In this document: one piece after another, positions 44,484 through 53,914 of the stretch
Numbering within the stretch: the first letter of the stretch is position 1
Layout of the letters: each line of letters opens with the position of its first letter
NCBI GenBank assembly: GCA_900142905.1
Contig: FSRV01000002.1
Span: 3,224,001 to 3,288,000 of the forward strand
Direction: 5' to 3'
Origin: Burkholderia sp. GAS332
Lineage (GTDB): Bacteria; Pseudomonadota; Gammaproteobacteria; Burkholderiales; Burkholderiaceae
DNA length: 64,000 nucleotides
Notes under the pieces: model-generated
Databases searched by the model: none
Told to the model about the DNA's origin: nothing
The model's input: only the letters and a program-made list of their open reading frames with translations
Translations under genes and position numbers: made by a program

Positions 44484-45233
44484 TTAGTGGATCAACATGC
44501 CGCCGTTGACGTCGAGCGTGATGCCGGTGAGGTAGGCGGACAGGTCGCTCGAGAGGAACAGACAGGCGTTCGCGACGTCGGCCGCATCGCCGAGTCGGCC
44601 GAGCGGAATGCCCTTGATGATGTCGGCGCGCATCTCCGTTGTGAGCTTGTCGCCGGTGATATCGGTCTGGATCAGGCCCGGTGTGATCGAGTTGACGCGG
44701 ATGTTGTCCGCCCCGAGTTCACGCGCCATGGCGCGAGCGAGACCGAGTACGCCCGCCTTTGCAGCGCTGTAGTGAGGACCGCCGAAGATACCGCCGCCGC
44801 GTTGCGCGGAAACGGATGACATGCAGACGATGCTGCCGCTCTTTTGCTCTCTCATTTGCGGAATGACCGCTTGCGACATGTAGAGGGTACCGCGCAGGTT
44901 CACGTCGATGACCGCATCGAAGTTGTCGGCTCCGATGTCCATCGTCTTCAACGGCTGGGTGATACCTGCGTTGTTGATAAGGCCGTCGACACGGCCGTAC
45001 TTTTCGATGACCGCCCTGGCGGCAGCCATGCATGCGGCCTTGTCGGTCACATCGCAGGCGAGGCCGAGGTGTTCTTCGCCAAGATCGCGCGCGGCGCTCT
45101 CGGCGTCTTCCTGTCGAAGGTCCAGGATCACCACTCGTGCGCCCTGCGCGGCAAGCGCTTTGGCGGTTGCACGGCCGATGCCGCGCGGCGAAGCTGCACC
45201 CGTGACGATTACCACTTTGCTGTCGAGCAACAT
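44484..45233 (-). CDS. Short-chain dehydrogenase/reductase
   Basis: A 249-residue classical SDR. The cofactor site is TGAASPRGIGRATA, followed by NNAG and the active-site pair Y-x3-K in HYSAAKAG with the serine in SSVSAQ. D43 in VVILDLRQ favours NAD. The ATG at 45233 has GGAG six bases upstream; an ATG four codons earlier overlaps that ribosome site. It is the first gene of the leftward operon and would oxidise a hydroxyl to feed the transketolase with a keto sugar (inference). Confidence 0.9.
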   Translation of the reverse strand: MLLDSKVVIVTGAASPRGIGRATAKALAAQGARVVILDLRQEDAESAARDLGEEHLGLACDVTDKAACMAAARAVIEKYGRVDGLINNAGITQPLKTMDIGADNFDAVIDVNLRGTLYMSQAVIPQMREQKSGSIVCMSSVSAQRGGGIFGGPHYSAAKAGVLGLARAMARELGADNIRVNSITPGLIQTDITGDKLTTEMRADIIKGIPLGRLGDAADVANACLFLSSDLSAYLTGITLDVNGGMLIH

Positions 45234-45422
45234 GTTTGTCTCCATTGATCACGTTAGTTGGTAGATGCAGTTTCAGTGCTTCAACCATCTCGATCAATGC
45301 AGTTCGGCTCAACTATTGCTGAAGAATTTTCAGGTGTCGCTGCACCGCAAAGTCACAGCCGTCAGAAAGCGGCCCTTTCGCATAAGGTAGGGCGCTGGCG
45401 TCACGCCAGGCGCGGCCTGGCG

Positions 45423-46313
45423 CTATACGGCGTCACGGCTGATCTCTTGCTCGACCCAAGTCAAAAATTTGGCCACGCGCGGCAAATCCGCGTTCTGGGA
45501 AGGGTAAACGAGGTGATGGGCTCCGACCTCGACCGCATACGTGCGATCGAAGACCGGTACGAGCGAACCGCGTTTGAGATGGACCGATGCGAGCATCGTG
45601 CTTTCGAGCGCGACACCGTGTCCCAATGCCGCGGCTTCGAGCGACATGTACGAGCGGTCGAACGCGAAATCGTATGCCTTGGGCGAGACCGCGACGCCGA
45701 ACCTGCCGAACCACTGCTTCCACTGCACGAGGGGCGTCTCCGAGAAGATCAGGCGCCGCTCGAGCAGATCCTCGGGGGTACGCACAGGGTGTCTTCTCAG
45801 ATATTCCTCCGATGCAAGAGGCGCGATGAACTCGTTGCGTAGCGTTTTGATCTCGCCATCGGTCCAATGAGCGTAGCCATGCCGTACGTCGACGTCATAG
45901 AAGCCGGAGGTGAACGACACATCCTCATACGAGCAGGCGAGATTCAGCTGAATGTCGCCGTTCGCTTCCTGGAACAAAGCAAGCCGCGGTAGCAGCCACA
46001 TCAACCCAAAGCTGGGACTCGAGTGAATGCGAAGAATCTCGACACCCGACTGGCTCGATGCGCGCTCCGTCGCGCGGCTCAGATCGGCGAGCGAACCGGT
46101 GACATCGGCCAGATATTGCTGACCCGTTGGCGTCAGCACCAGTCCCCGCCCCAGTCTCGTGAACAGGGGTCTTCCGACCATGGATTCGAGGTTGGCAATT
46201 TGATGGCTGACCGCGGATGGCGTTAACCCTAATTCATCCGCCGCCCGATTGACGCTCTTTGTGCGGGCGACACTCTCGAACGCGACGATGGCTTTTAGTG
46301 GTGGAATGCGCAT
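45423..46313 (-). CDS. LysR-family regulator (GcvA-like)
   Basis: A 296-residue regulator with an N-terminal helix-turn-helix (AIVAFESVARTKSVNRAADELGLTPSAVSHQIANLE) and a substrate-binding domain (LRIHSSPSFGLMWLLPRL). The start MRIPPLKAIV at 46313 is typical of GcvA-like proteins; the frame is open 109 codons further upstream, but that stretch covers an integrase remnant in another frame. It lies upstream of and in the same direction as the SDR-MFS-transketolase operon and probably controls it. Confidence 0.9.
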   Translation of the reverse strand: MRIPPLKAIVAFESVARTKSVNRAADELGLTPSAVSHQIANLESMVGRPLFTRLGRGLVLTPTGQQYLADVTGSLADLSRATERASSQSGVEILRIHSSPSFGLMWLLPRLALFQEANGDIQLNLACSYEDVSFTSGFYDVDVRHGYAHWTDGEIKTLRNEFIAPLASEEYLRRHPVRTPEDLLERRLIFSETPLVQWKQWFGRFGVAVSPKAYDFAFDRSYMSLEAAALGHGVALESTMLASVHLKRGSLVPVFDRTYAVEVGAHHLVYPSQNADLPRVAKFLTWVEQEISRDAV

Positions 46314-46805
46314 TGTTCCTGGATGCAGAAGTTGTGAACCGTCGATCAGCGTGGTCAGCTTCGCAACTGGCGATTCCAGAAATGTCGCGTATCCGGGAGG
46401 TAAAGGCAAGTTGGCGTGCGGCCGGCCGTGGCTCAAACCTCGGTCTGTTCCGCCATCTCGAGCGCATCGTCGACCTCGATGCCGAGATATCGCACCGTAC
46501 TTTCCGGCTTCGTGCGACCGAGTAGCATCTGTACTGTCCGCAGGTTTTTCGTGCGGCGGAAGGCAGCCGACTCCAACAGTTGACCGCGAAGGCTCGCCAG
46601 GTTTGACTTCCGCGCTGCTAAACCGCACCGTACCCATCATCCTACCCGCACAGCAAAATCAATCGCCTGAACAGATCATAAAATGGCGCGCAGGCGCTTC
46701 CGATCCGGCCTTTTCGAACTGGCCTCGAGGTCCCCCTCGATCACTCTCAATCAATCGTCAATTGGCGGTGGGACCCCTTGTGCAGTCGGCGTTTCCCCCG
46801 GTCGG
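46314..46805. other. Region between lysR and xdhC with an integrase relic
   Basis: About 490 bases. Apart from the integrase C-terminus at 46433-46550 I see no gene. The stretch 46620-46800 shows nothing assignable. Confidence 0.45.
46433..46550 (-). pseudogene. C-terminal remnant of a tyrosine recombinase (phage-type integrase)
   Basis: Read leftward, the sequence encodes RRTKNLRTVQMLLGRTK, then PESTVRYLGIEVDDALEMAE and QTEV stop. This is the end of a site-specific integrase family common in Burkholderiales and Rhizobiales; the helix containing the catalytic tyrosine (VRYLGIEVDDAL) is present. Only about 40-60 codons remain and the N-terminal catalytic residues are absent. It marks a past insertion or rearrangement beside the lysR gene. 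Confidence 0.72.
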
Positions 46806-47804
46806 TTACCCAGCAATCGCTTTTCCAAGCCGCACATCAGCCAACTCGGTAATGGGAATACCGTTACGCCGCGCCGTGACATCGGCGACGATGGATAGCG
46901 CGATCTCAGGAGGCGAGTTTCCGCCAAGGTAGAGCCCTACCGGACAGCGCAAATTTGCCAGCGCGACGTCACGCAATCCAAATAGGCTTAGCCGCTCGCG
47001 GCGCGCGTCACTATTTCTGCGTGAACCAATAGCACCGACGTAGAACGCGCGTGTCTCAAGTGCCTCTATCAAAGCAAGGTCGTCAAGCTTTGGGTCATGG
47101 GTAAGCGCAACCACCGCGCTGCGCGCATCCAGTTTCATCTCAATCACCGCGTCGTCGGGCATCGTCCGCACAACTTTGACCCCGGGAATCTCCAATTCAG
47201 CTGCATATTCCGGTCGTGGGTCGCATAGCGTCACGGCATAGCCTAGCGGTATCGCCATCATTGAGACATAGGCGCTGAGGTTGCCGCCACCTATCAGTAA
47301 CATGCGCCAGGTCGGCCCATGAACCGTTGACAGCGTTGTCTTGTCGAATCGAATGGCGCCCGGCTCGTCTGAGGCGTCTGCCACATACGCCTCACCTGTG
47401 GAAAGTCTCAAAGTCCGGCGGACGATCTGGCCTCCTCTTAGCGCGCAGAGCAAAGCGTCGAGTCCGCTTTTAGAGCCAAGTCTTTCCTGCACCAATTGCA
47501 ACGTCCCCCCACACGGCAGGCCAAATCTATGAGCTTCGTCTGCGTTCAGCCCATACTCGACTATCGAAGGCTTGGCCTCGCTGGGTGGTCCTTTTGTCTG
47601 CAACTGGTCTATGAGGTCATCTTCGACGCAGCCACCGGACACAGACCCGACTACACGTCCATCGTCTCTCAACGCCATAACCGAACCAATTGGCCTCGGT
47701 GACGATCCCCACGTCCTCACGACCGTGTACAACCAGACGTTGAATCCCGATGACAGCCATGAGGAGGCTGCTTCAAACACTTCCCGCTCGGCATCGTAAA
47801 TCAC
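46806..47804 (-). CDS. XdhC/CoxI-family molybdenum hydroxylase maturation factor
   Basis: A 332-residue protein with an XdhC N-terminal domain (TVVRTWGSSPRPIGSVMAL, GSVSGGCVEDDL) and a C-terminal Rossmann domain (LLIGGGNLSAYV, ALTHDPKLDDLALIEALETRAFYVGAIGSRRNSDARRERL). It helps sulfurate and insert the molybdenum cofactor into hydroxylases such as NicAB. A GTG start at 47804 has AGGA upstream. It is not beside a hydroxylase gene, but the nic operon has only a broken xdhC, so this copy may serve both nic systems. Confidence 0.88.
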   Translation of the reverse strand: MIYDAEREVFEAASSWLSSGFNVWLYTVVRTWGSSPRPIGSVMALRDDGRVVGSVSGGCVEDDLIDQLQTKGPPSEAKPSIVEYGLNADEAHRFGLPCGGTLQLVQERLGSKSGLDALLCALRGGQIVRRTLRLSTGEAYVADASDEPGAIRFDKTTLSTVHGPTWRMLLIGGGNLSAYVSMMAIPLGYAVTLCDPRPEYAAELEIPGVKVVRTMPDDAVIEMKLDARSAVVALTHDPKLDDLALIEALETRAFYVGAIGSRRNSDARRERLSLFGLRDVALANLRCPVGLYLGGNSPPEIALSIVADVTARRNGIPITELADVRLGKAIAG

Positions 47805-47966
47805 GCTCAGCTTCCTGCAAAAGATGATACGTCGGCTACCAACCCACCGCAGCAACCGACGAACTACGGTGTAGCGTTCCCCGATCTCTACAATGCATAC
47901 GCGACCGTGCGCTCGCCTCCCACAAATGCCCGGCGGCTCACCGCAACGCCACTAGAGCGTGGCGAG

Positions 47967-47989
47967 CAGATCAGATCAGATCAGATCAG
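47967..47989. repeat. Tandem GATCA repeat at a gene end
   Basis: Four and a half units of the five-base word GATCA overlap the stop codon of the DUF1302 gene. A repeat of this length is prone to slippage, but changes here would fall at or after the stop codon. Confidence 0.7.
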
Positions 47990-49773
47990 AAATTGCGGGT
48001 CGCGAATATACCGATGAAGTTTCTGTCGCCATACACCTGGCTCGACGAGTTTCCGCCGAAGAACATCGCGAAGTTGATACCCGCTTGCCAGACGCTCGGG
48101 TTCTGGTTGAACAGCACGTAGAGGTTTGCCGACTTCGCGCCTGATGCATAGTTGTAGCTGAGCGTCGGTGTATAGCCATGCAGCGTGCTTTGGAAAGTCA
48201 CGCCAGGTGTCACCTGCCAGCCGGGAATCAATGAGCCGTCATAGGTCCAGTTGAAGTCGAGCGTCAACCCCATCGAGTTGGCCGTGCCCTGCCCTGCCAC
48301 ATTGCCGCCGTTCAGCCAGGTAACATAACCCGCATCGACGAGCTGATAAACAGGATGACCGTTAATCGTGCTGTAGTACTGCGTGTTGGGATCCACACCC
48401 GGATAGTTGATCCAGGTAAACTCAGCCGTGAACGTCGCCGCGTCTGCCTTCAAAAGTTTGATGATCGGATAGGTACTCGGCGTGAGGTTCAACTGGGCGT
48501 TGATGTCGTACTGGAACTTCTTGAAATCCCTGTAGCCATTGCAGGTCTGGCCCGCCACCCCGTTTGTGTTTGCGTCCGCCGGTCCGCCGGCGTTGAAACA
48601 CCCAGACATTGCCACAGCATCGTGCGGACGGTAGGAAAGCTCAGTACCGATTGCCCAGTTGCCGATCGGAAGATTGGCACTGGCGCCAATCAGACGCCGG
48701 TCCGACAGATAATGGTAGTCAGACACCCCATTGGCAAGATACGACACGACCGGAGCCTTATCCGTGTACTGGAGGTAATACAAACCGAAATTGACGTCCA
48801 GGTTTTGCGGCCGATAGCCCACGCGCACACCATATTGCGGACTGTCCCCGGCGTTGGTCGTCAGATATGGGACGCCGAGCGAGCCCGGATACGCGCCATT
48901 CACGAGCGCCGCGTTCGTCGCGTTGAGCGAACCAATGCCGACACGGCCAGGACCAGCCAGGGTACCGGCATCGAGACCACCCACATTGAAGTTATTCGTG
49001 TTCAGCGTCGCGGGTTGAAACCCCTTGCCAGACACGTCGGAAGTCGACCAGAAAGTACCCACCGGCGGATACCGGTTTGCCTGCCATGCCCACTGATAGT
49101 ACGCCTCCGTGTCAAACCCTTTGGGCAGGCTCGTCGAGAAATCAATCATGGGCGCGGGCAGGATGGCCTGCTTCAGCTGGGTACCGGGAATCGCCAGTTT
49201 CTGGTAATCCAGCGAGTTGGTGGCGTTGATACCCCCCGAGGCAAAGTAGCTCTCGCCCCAGTTGATTGCCTGGTTACCCACGCGGACTCGAGCTTGCTGG
49301 TCACCGATGTTGAAGCTCTTCTGAACCCAGAGGTCCAACAACTCGATATTATGAACGACCTGTCCATAGGCATCGCCAGAGAGATCCGTACGCTGCGTGT
49401 TCTTGGCCATGAAGTCATACAATCCAGTACCACGAACCATAAATTTAATGCCCGCCTCCTGGGAAGAAAGGAGTAGCTCGCTGGTAACGCCAAGGTAGGC
49501 TGAATAGGGCTTGAACTTTTTGTAGTTAAGATCGCCGTCGTCCCCATTGGCCCATTGTGCCGTATTGGCTCCCGCCCCGCAATTGGCAAAGTCTGGGTCT
49601 CCTGTGAGCGAGCAGCTTGGGTTCTTCGTTCGAGTTGCCATCCCGGCGGTGATGTTCGAATCCCATGAGCCCTGCAAATCACCTATTCCCGTGGAAAATG
49701 GGAAGGCATGGGCAGATGTGCAGGCCACTGCCAAAACAGCACCGGTGCACGCGCATATTGCTCTATTTTTCAC
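47986..49773 (-). CDS. DUF1302 outer-membrane protein
   Basis: A 595-residue protein with signal peptide MKNRAICACTGAVLAVACTSAHA. The body begins FPFSTGIGDLQGSWDSNITAG and contains RVRVGNQAINWGES, the hallmark of DUF1302 proteins, and it ends with FIGIFATRNF like a beta-barrel. Such proteins often accompany degradation of steroids, terpenes or other hydrophobic compounds and are thought to act in uptake. It leads a group of leftward genes but is separated by 163 bases from the NTF2-like gene upstream. Confidence 0.9.
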   Translation of the reverse strand: MKNRAICACTGAVLAVACTSAHAFPFSTGIGDLQGSWDSNITAGMATRTKNPSCSLTGDPDFANCGAGANTAQWANGDDGDLNYKKFKPYSAYLGVTSELLLSSQEAGIKFMVRGTGLYDFMAKNTQRTDLSGDAYGQVVHNIELLDLWVQKSFNIGDQQARVRVGNQAINWGESYFASGGINATNSLDYQKLAIPGTQLKQAILPAPMIDFSTSLPKGFDTEAYYQWAWQANRYPPVGTFWSTSDVSGKGFQPATLNTNNFNVGGLDAGTLAGPGRVGIGSLNATNAALVNGAYPGSLGVPYLTTNAGDSPQYGVRVGYRPQNLDVNFGLYYLQYTDKAPVVSYLANGVSDYHYLSDRRLIGASANLPIGNWAIGTELSYRPHDAVAMSGCFNAGGPADANTNGVAGQTCNGYRDFKKFQYDINAQLNLTPSTYPIIKLLKADAATFTAEFTWINYPGVDPNTQYYSTINGHPVYQLVDAGYVTWLNGGNVAGQGTANSMGLTLDFNWTYDGSLIPGWQVTPGVTFQSTLHGYTPTLSYNYASGAKSANLYVLFNQNPSVWQAGINFAMFFGGNSSSQVYGDRNFIGIFATRNF

Positions 49774-49936
49774 GGTAACTAACCCCTGTTAATTAGCATT
49801 ACTACGTACTAAACCGACGTAGAGGCGCCGGTCTTTTCGTTGTCGGACTTGTGCCCGAACTACGCCGGCACCTGCTTACAGGTGGCCGGCGCCGATCTCC
49901 TGTGTCACTTTTGTCACGCGATCGTTCGCAAACAAA

Positions 49937-50428
49937 CTATTTTCCAAAGCCGCCTGACTGCCACATCTCCATCGCGACTTTCCAACCCTCGGGCGTTTTC
50001 TTCCAGACAAAGAGCTGGCGGATTGTTTCGTTCTTCGTCAGCTTGGGTGGATTCGCCTTGCAGCTCAAAACCACAAACGTCGAGACGGTACTATCACTGC
50101 CGACCACTGGGTCTTCCAGTTCAAAGTGGCACTTCTTCTGGCCGCCAGGGCCAAGGTAGTCGTTCCAATCCACCATGGCCTTCACGGCGGAATCCATACC
50201 TCGACTGGGCTTCGCTTCACCCTCGCCGATAATGACGACATCATCGGTATAAAACCGGTGCGCGAGTTGCGCGGCATCCTCGCCTGCGGCGTTCGCAGCC
50301 TGTTGCGTGCGCAGCGCGGCCGCAATTGCGCTGCGGAACGAGCCCGTGCTTTCGTCCGCGTTGCACGCTGCGCTTGCGAATAGCGCGCAAAGCATCGCTG
50401 TCGTAACCACTAACCGACGTTTCGACAT
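49937..50428 (-). CDS. Exported SnoaL/DUF4440-like protein
   Basis: A 163-residue protein with a signal peptide (MSKRRLVVTTAMLCALFASA, cleavage near ACNA; a lipobox-like SAAC is also possible). The NTF2-like core is AQLAHRFYTDDVVIIGEGEAKPSRG, then VVLSCKANPP and GWKVAMEMWQSGGF. Probably periplasmic or lipid-anchored. Function unknown. Confidence 0.8.
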   Translation of the reverse strand: MSKRRLVVTTAMLCALFASAACNADESTGSFRSAIAAALRTQQAANAAGEDAAQLAHRFYTDDVVIIGEGEAKPSRGMDSAVKAMVDWNDYLGPGGQKKCHFELEDPVVGSDSTVSTFVVLSCKANPPKLTKNETIRQLFVWKKTPEGWKVAMEMWQSGGFGK

Positions 50429-50577
50429 CTCGATTTACTCCTTGATTACCGATTCCAATTTGACTGGACAATAAACGGCCAGACTACTCAAAGGTGGTCG
50501 TGTTGCTAATGGCCGGTGCGAGCAGGAAAACAGATGATTCGGGAGCTCTCTTCCCTTTAAATATGAATCTCAGTGTG

Positions 50578-52041
50578 TTAATTGAACCGTAGTGAAGAAA
50601 AGCGAGTTGGGTGGGCTTTCCTGAGCCAACTTGCGTAAGCAATTCCACCCAATAGCACAATCCCGAGGAGATACGGAAGCCTGTTGACCGTCGCGCTATT
50701 GCTACCACTCAGGAATTCGAAATTCTTCAGGGAAATCGCAAGTCCCACACCCAAACCGACAAGACTGAGTGACGGAGCGATGACGTGTTTCCACATACTC
50801 CGTGGTTCACGTGTTCTGAAATACGCCAGAACTGCCAGGCTGGTCAGAACCTGCATCAGCATCACGCCGACGGCGGCGAAGCCAAGCGCAACGGTACCGA
50901 GACCTAGCATGGGGTGCACCTTGAACGCGGCAGCAACAATCACGACCGTCGCCGAAATAAGCGATACGGCGACGCTCGCCACATGTGGCGACTGGAACCT
51001 CGGGTGAATACTCCCCAGCCGGCGCGGGAAGCAGCCTTGGCGCCCCAGCACGAATATGTAGCGGGAGGCCACGTTATGAATGGAAAGAACCGTAGCGAAC
51101 ATACTGGTCGCAACCGCCAGCTGAATAATGTGGGTAAAGACCCGGCCCACGTACTTGTCGCTGAGTTGGAAATAAATCAGACCCACCTGGTCTTCAGGAA
51201 TAGAGCGGATGTTCGACGGACCGATCGCCCCTACGGTGATCCACGAGGTGATGAAATAAAAAATACCAATCAGGGCAACCGCAATGTAAGTCGAACGCGC
51301 CACGCTTTTCTCGGGCGACTGCGCCTCTTCGGAATACAAGGCCGCCGATTCGATTCCAAAGTAGCACGTGAATGCGAGGAGGAGTGACACGCCGGGTGCG
51401 CCGTCCAACAGCGCCTTGAAATTCATCGCTTGTGCGGGCAGACTCGCAGCGTGAAGATGAAACACAATGCCCGAATCGAACACGAGCAGCAGCACGAATT
51501 CAAGCGATATCAACACGAGTACCAATCGCGAGCTGAAGTCCAGCTTCTGATAGCCAAGCAGTCCAACAGCGATCGCGGACACACCGCTGAACCACAACCA
51601 GTGAACGTCGACGCCGAGCATGTCGAGAACCAGCGTGTGAATGACAAAGCCGAGATAGCTGAGTCCGCCGGGCACAAACGTTACATACGACACCACCGCG
51701 GTAAACGCCGACCCAAGTCCAACCTGTCTCCCCAAGCCCTTTGCGATATAGATATAGAAGGCGCCACCGGAGGTCACTTCCCGGCTGATCGCCGAGTAAC
51801 CGACGCAAAAAAGCGCGACGACTATGGTGGTCAGAACGAAGGCGAGCGGCAACGCCGCTCCGCTTCCGAAAACCAGAGCGACCGGAAGCACACCAATGAC
51901 AGCGGCTAGCGGCGCCACAGCAGCAATCACGAACACGACCAGCTTGACCGTGCCGAGACTGCGCTTAAGCGAATCGACAGCATGCGTCTGCCCATTCGCT
52001 CCCTCCATTGCCTCGCCAGTCTCATTCGCTAAATGCTTCAT
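50578..52041 (-). CDS. APC-family amino acid/amine permease
   Basis: A 487-residue transporter with about 12 membrane segments, beginning SLKRSLGTVKLVVFVIAAVAPLAAVIG and containing GGAFYIYIAKGLGRQVGLG and CYFGIESAALYSEEAQSPEKSVARST, which are hallmarks of the APC superfamily. The ATG at 52041 has AAAGGACAG upstream; the frame runs 15 codons further. It is followed by the NTF2-like gene and preceded by the aminotransferase on the same strand, suggesting import of an amine or amino acid used by that enzyme. Confidence 0.88.
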   Translation of the reverse strand: MKHLANETGEAMEGANGQTHAVDSLKRSLGTVKLVVFVIAAVAPLAAVIGVLPVALVFGSGAALPLAFVLTTIVVALFCVGYSAISREVTSGGAFYIYIAKGLGRQVGLGSAFTAVVSYVTFVPGGLSYLGFVIHTLVLDMLGVDVHWLWFSGVSAIAVGLLGYQKLDFSSRLVLVLISLEFVLLLVFDSGIVFHLHAASLPAQAMNFKALLDGAPGVSLLLAFTCYFGIESAALYSEEAQSPEKSVARSTYIAVALIGIFYFITSWITVGAIGPSNIRSIPEDQVGLIYFQLSDKYVGRVFTHIIQLAVATSMFATVLSIHNVASRYIFVLGRQGCFPRRLGSIHPRFQSPHVASVAVSLISATVVIVAAAFKVHPMLGLGTVALGFAAVGVMLMQVLTSLAVLAYFRTREPRSMWKHVIAPSLSLVGLGVGLAISLKNFEFLSGSNSATVNRLPYLLGIVLLGGIAYASWLRKAHPTRFSSLRFN

Positions 52042-52531
52042 ATCTGTCCTTTCATCTGATGTAGATGCTCTTTTCGTCTTATCCAACGCGACCGATACAA
52101 GCGTAAAGATTGCCCCTTACATTCTCTTGTCATCGGAACTTCTTGATGAAACGATGGTAAGCGAGAGTCTTTTTTGATTTCAGGTGCTAAACGGCCAAAC
52201 GCCGGAAGAGTCGCAATACCACCCCATGCTTACCGCGACCCTACAATGTTTGTCATATGAGAATGGCGAGCGGAAAGTTTGACGCGTGGTCAGCAGGACA
52301 TATGCGAGAGAGCGAGCGCACTGTGCAGGTTCCACTGACGTGGAATAACCTGGCGTACCGAGACGGGATACCGTCGGTCACAAAAACCATGCGGCTGTGA
52401 ATGATGTTAAATTGCATGACATGCGACAGCAAGCGTCGCGAGACACCGCGCTCGTCAAGCGCGAAGACCGTGCAGCGCAGACGCGATGCACGGTTGCCCA
52501 GCGAATAAGTCTATTTGATCAGGACTCCACT
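52042..52531. other. Intergenic region
   Basis: About 490 bases between the permease and aminotransferase genes. A rightward frame at 52257-52400 codes for 47 residues (starting MRMASGKFDAWSAGHMRES) without a recognisable family or ribosome site. I see no operator or terminator. Confidence 0.35.
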
Positions 52532-53914
52532 TCAGCGCGCAGCCGCGACGGATTCGAGGGCGAAGTCCAGGCAATGCCGCGTAATCTCGACGAGACTGTC
52601 GATTTCCTGCTTCGTGATGGTCAGCGGCGGGGCAATGATCATCCTGTCGCCAATCGCGCGGAGGATCAGCCCCTTGCGATAAGCGATATCGCGGCAGACG
52701 ACGCCAACCTTGCTGCTCTCATCGAACAGCGTGTTGTTCGCCTTGTCCTTGACGAGTTGCACCGCCCACATGAGACCCACACCCTCGGTATAGCCGACCA
52801 GCGGATGGTCCTGGAGCGACTTCATTGCCTCGGCAAGGTAGGGTCCCGTTTCGTTGCGAACCGTTCCGACCAGGTTCAACTCTTCGGTTAGTTTGAGGTT
52901 TGCCACGCCCACCGCGCAGGCGACCGGGTGGCCGGCGTAGGTATAGCCGTGACGGAACTCGCCACCATGCTCAATCATGGCCGAAGCAATGCGCTCACCC
53001 ACCATGACGCCACCGAGCGGCACATAGCCGCTTGTAACGCCCTTGGCAAAGGTCATCAGATCGGGCCGCGAGCCGAAAGTCTGGGCGCCCCACCAGTTGC
53101 CGGTTCTGCCAAATCCGCAAATGACTTCATCGCTAACCAGCAAGATGCCGTACTTATCGCAGATACGCTGGATTTCCGGCCAGTAAGTCGGCGGAGGAAC
53201 GATGACGCCGCCGGCGCCCTGAACGGGCTCGCCGATAAACGCGGCCACGTTTTCCGGACCCAGCGCTTCAATCTTCTGTTCGAGCCACGACGCGGCAACC
53301 TTACCGAACTCGTCGAAACTCATGCCGGCGCCGTGCAACCGGTAGTGCGGCTGCTGGATATAGTCGATGCCCGGAATCGGCAGACCGCCCTGCTCGTGCA
53401 TCCACGGCATCCCACTCAGTGAAGCACCGCCAATGGTGGAACCATGGTAAGCATTGAAGCGGCTGATAATCGTTTTGCGCAACGGCTGCCCCACCACGTC
53501 CCAATAGCGTCGTACGAGACGAATGACTGTGTCGTTGCCTTCCGAACCCGAGTTCGCGTAGTACACGTGCTTGAAGTTAGGTGGGCTGACGCGGGCGAGA
53601 TTCTCCGCCAGTTCAATCGCCGACGGGACGGCCGTATGGAAGAACGCGTTGTAATACGCGAGCTGTTTCATCTGATCGTGTGATGCGTTAATCAGAGTCT
53701 CCTGTCCATAACCGACATTTACGTTCCAGAGGCCGGCCATCCCGTCGAGGAGCTTGTTTCCTTCGCTATCGAAGATGTAGACGCCTGACGCGCCGGTGAT
53801 GATTCTCGACCCTTCTTTTGCCAGCACTGCCGGGTCGGTGAAAGGGTGGAGAAAGTGTGCGGCGTCGGCCGCTTGCCATTGACTCGTCGTCCGTGTGGAA
53901 TTTTCAGCAGTCAT
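52532..53914 (-). CDS. Class III aminotransferase (omega-amino acid:pyruvate type)
   Basis: A 460-residue PLP enzyme. Family marks are GMAGLWNVNVGYG, YANSGSEGNDTVIRLVRRYW, FNAYHGSTIGGASLSG, GEPVQGAGGVIVPP, SDEVICGFGRTGNWWG, and the PLP lysine in MTFAKGVTSGYVPLGG. It transfers an amino group from a primary amine or beta-alanine-like substrate to pyruvate or a keto acid. The ATG at 53914 starts MTAENSTRTTSQWQ; the frame is open 41 codons upstream without family match. It is divergent from the second nic cluster. Confidence 0.92.
   Translation of the reverse strand: MTAENSTRTTSQWQAADAAHFLHPFTDPAVLAKEGSRIITGASGVYIFDSEGNKLLDGMAGLWNVNVGYGQETLINASHDQMKQLAYYNAFFHTAVPSAIELAENLARVSPPNFKHVYYANSGSEGNDTVIRLVRRYWDVVGQPLRKTIISRFNAYHGSTIGGASLSGMPWMHEQGGLPIPGIDYIQQPHYRLHGAGMSFDEFGKVAASWLEQKIEALGPENVAAFIGEPVQGAGGVIVPPPTYWPEIQRICDKYGILLVSDEVICGFGRTGNWWGAQTFGSRPDLMTFAKGVTSGYVPLGGVMVGERIASAMIEHGGEFRHGYTYAGHPVACAVGVANLKLTEELNLVGTVRNETGPYLAEAMKSLQDHPLVGYTEGVGLMWAVQLVKDKANNTLFDESSKVGVVCRDIAYRKGLILRAIGDRMIIAPPLTITKQEIDSLVEITRHCLDFALESVAAAR

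Noticed and set aside
47967..47989. GATCA tandem repeat as a phase-variation switch
   Set aside because: The repeat overlaps the stop codon of the DUF1302 gene, so a length change would not switch the frame of the protein body and could only alter the last residue or so.
52257..52400. Small rightward frame of 47 codons in the permease-aminotransferase gap
   Set aside because: No ribosome binding site, no recognised family, and frames of this length are expected by chance.
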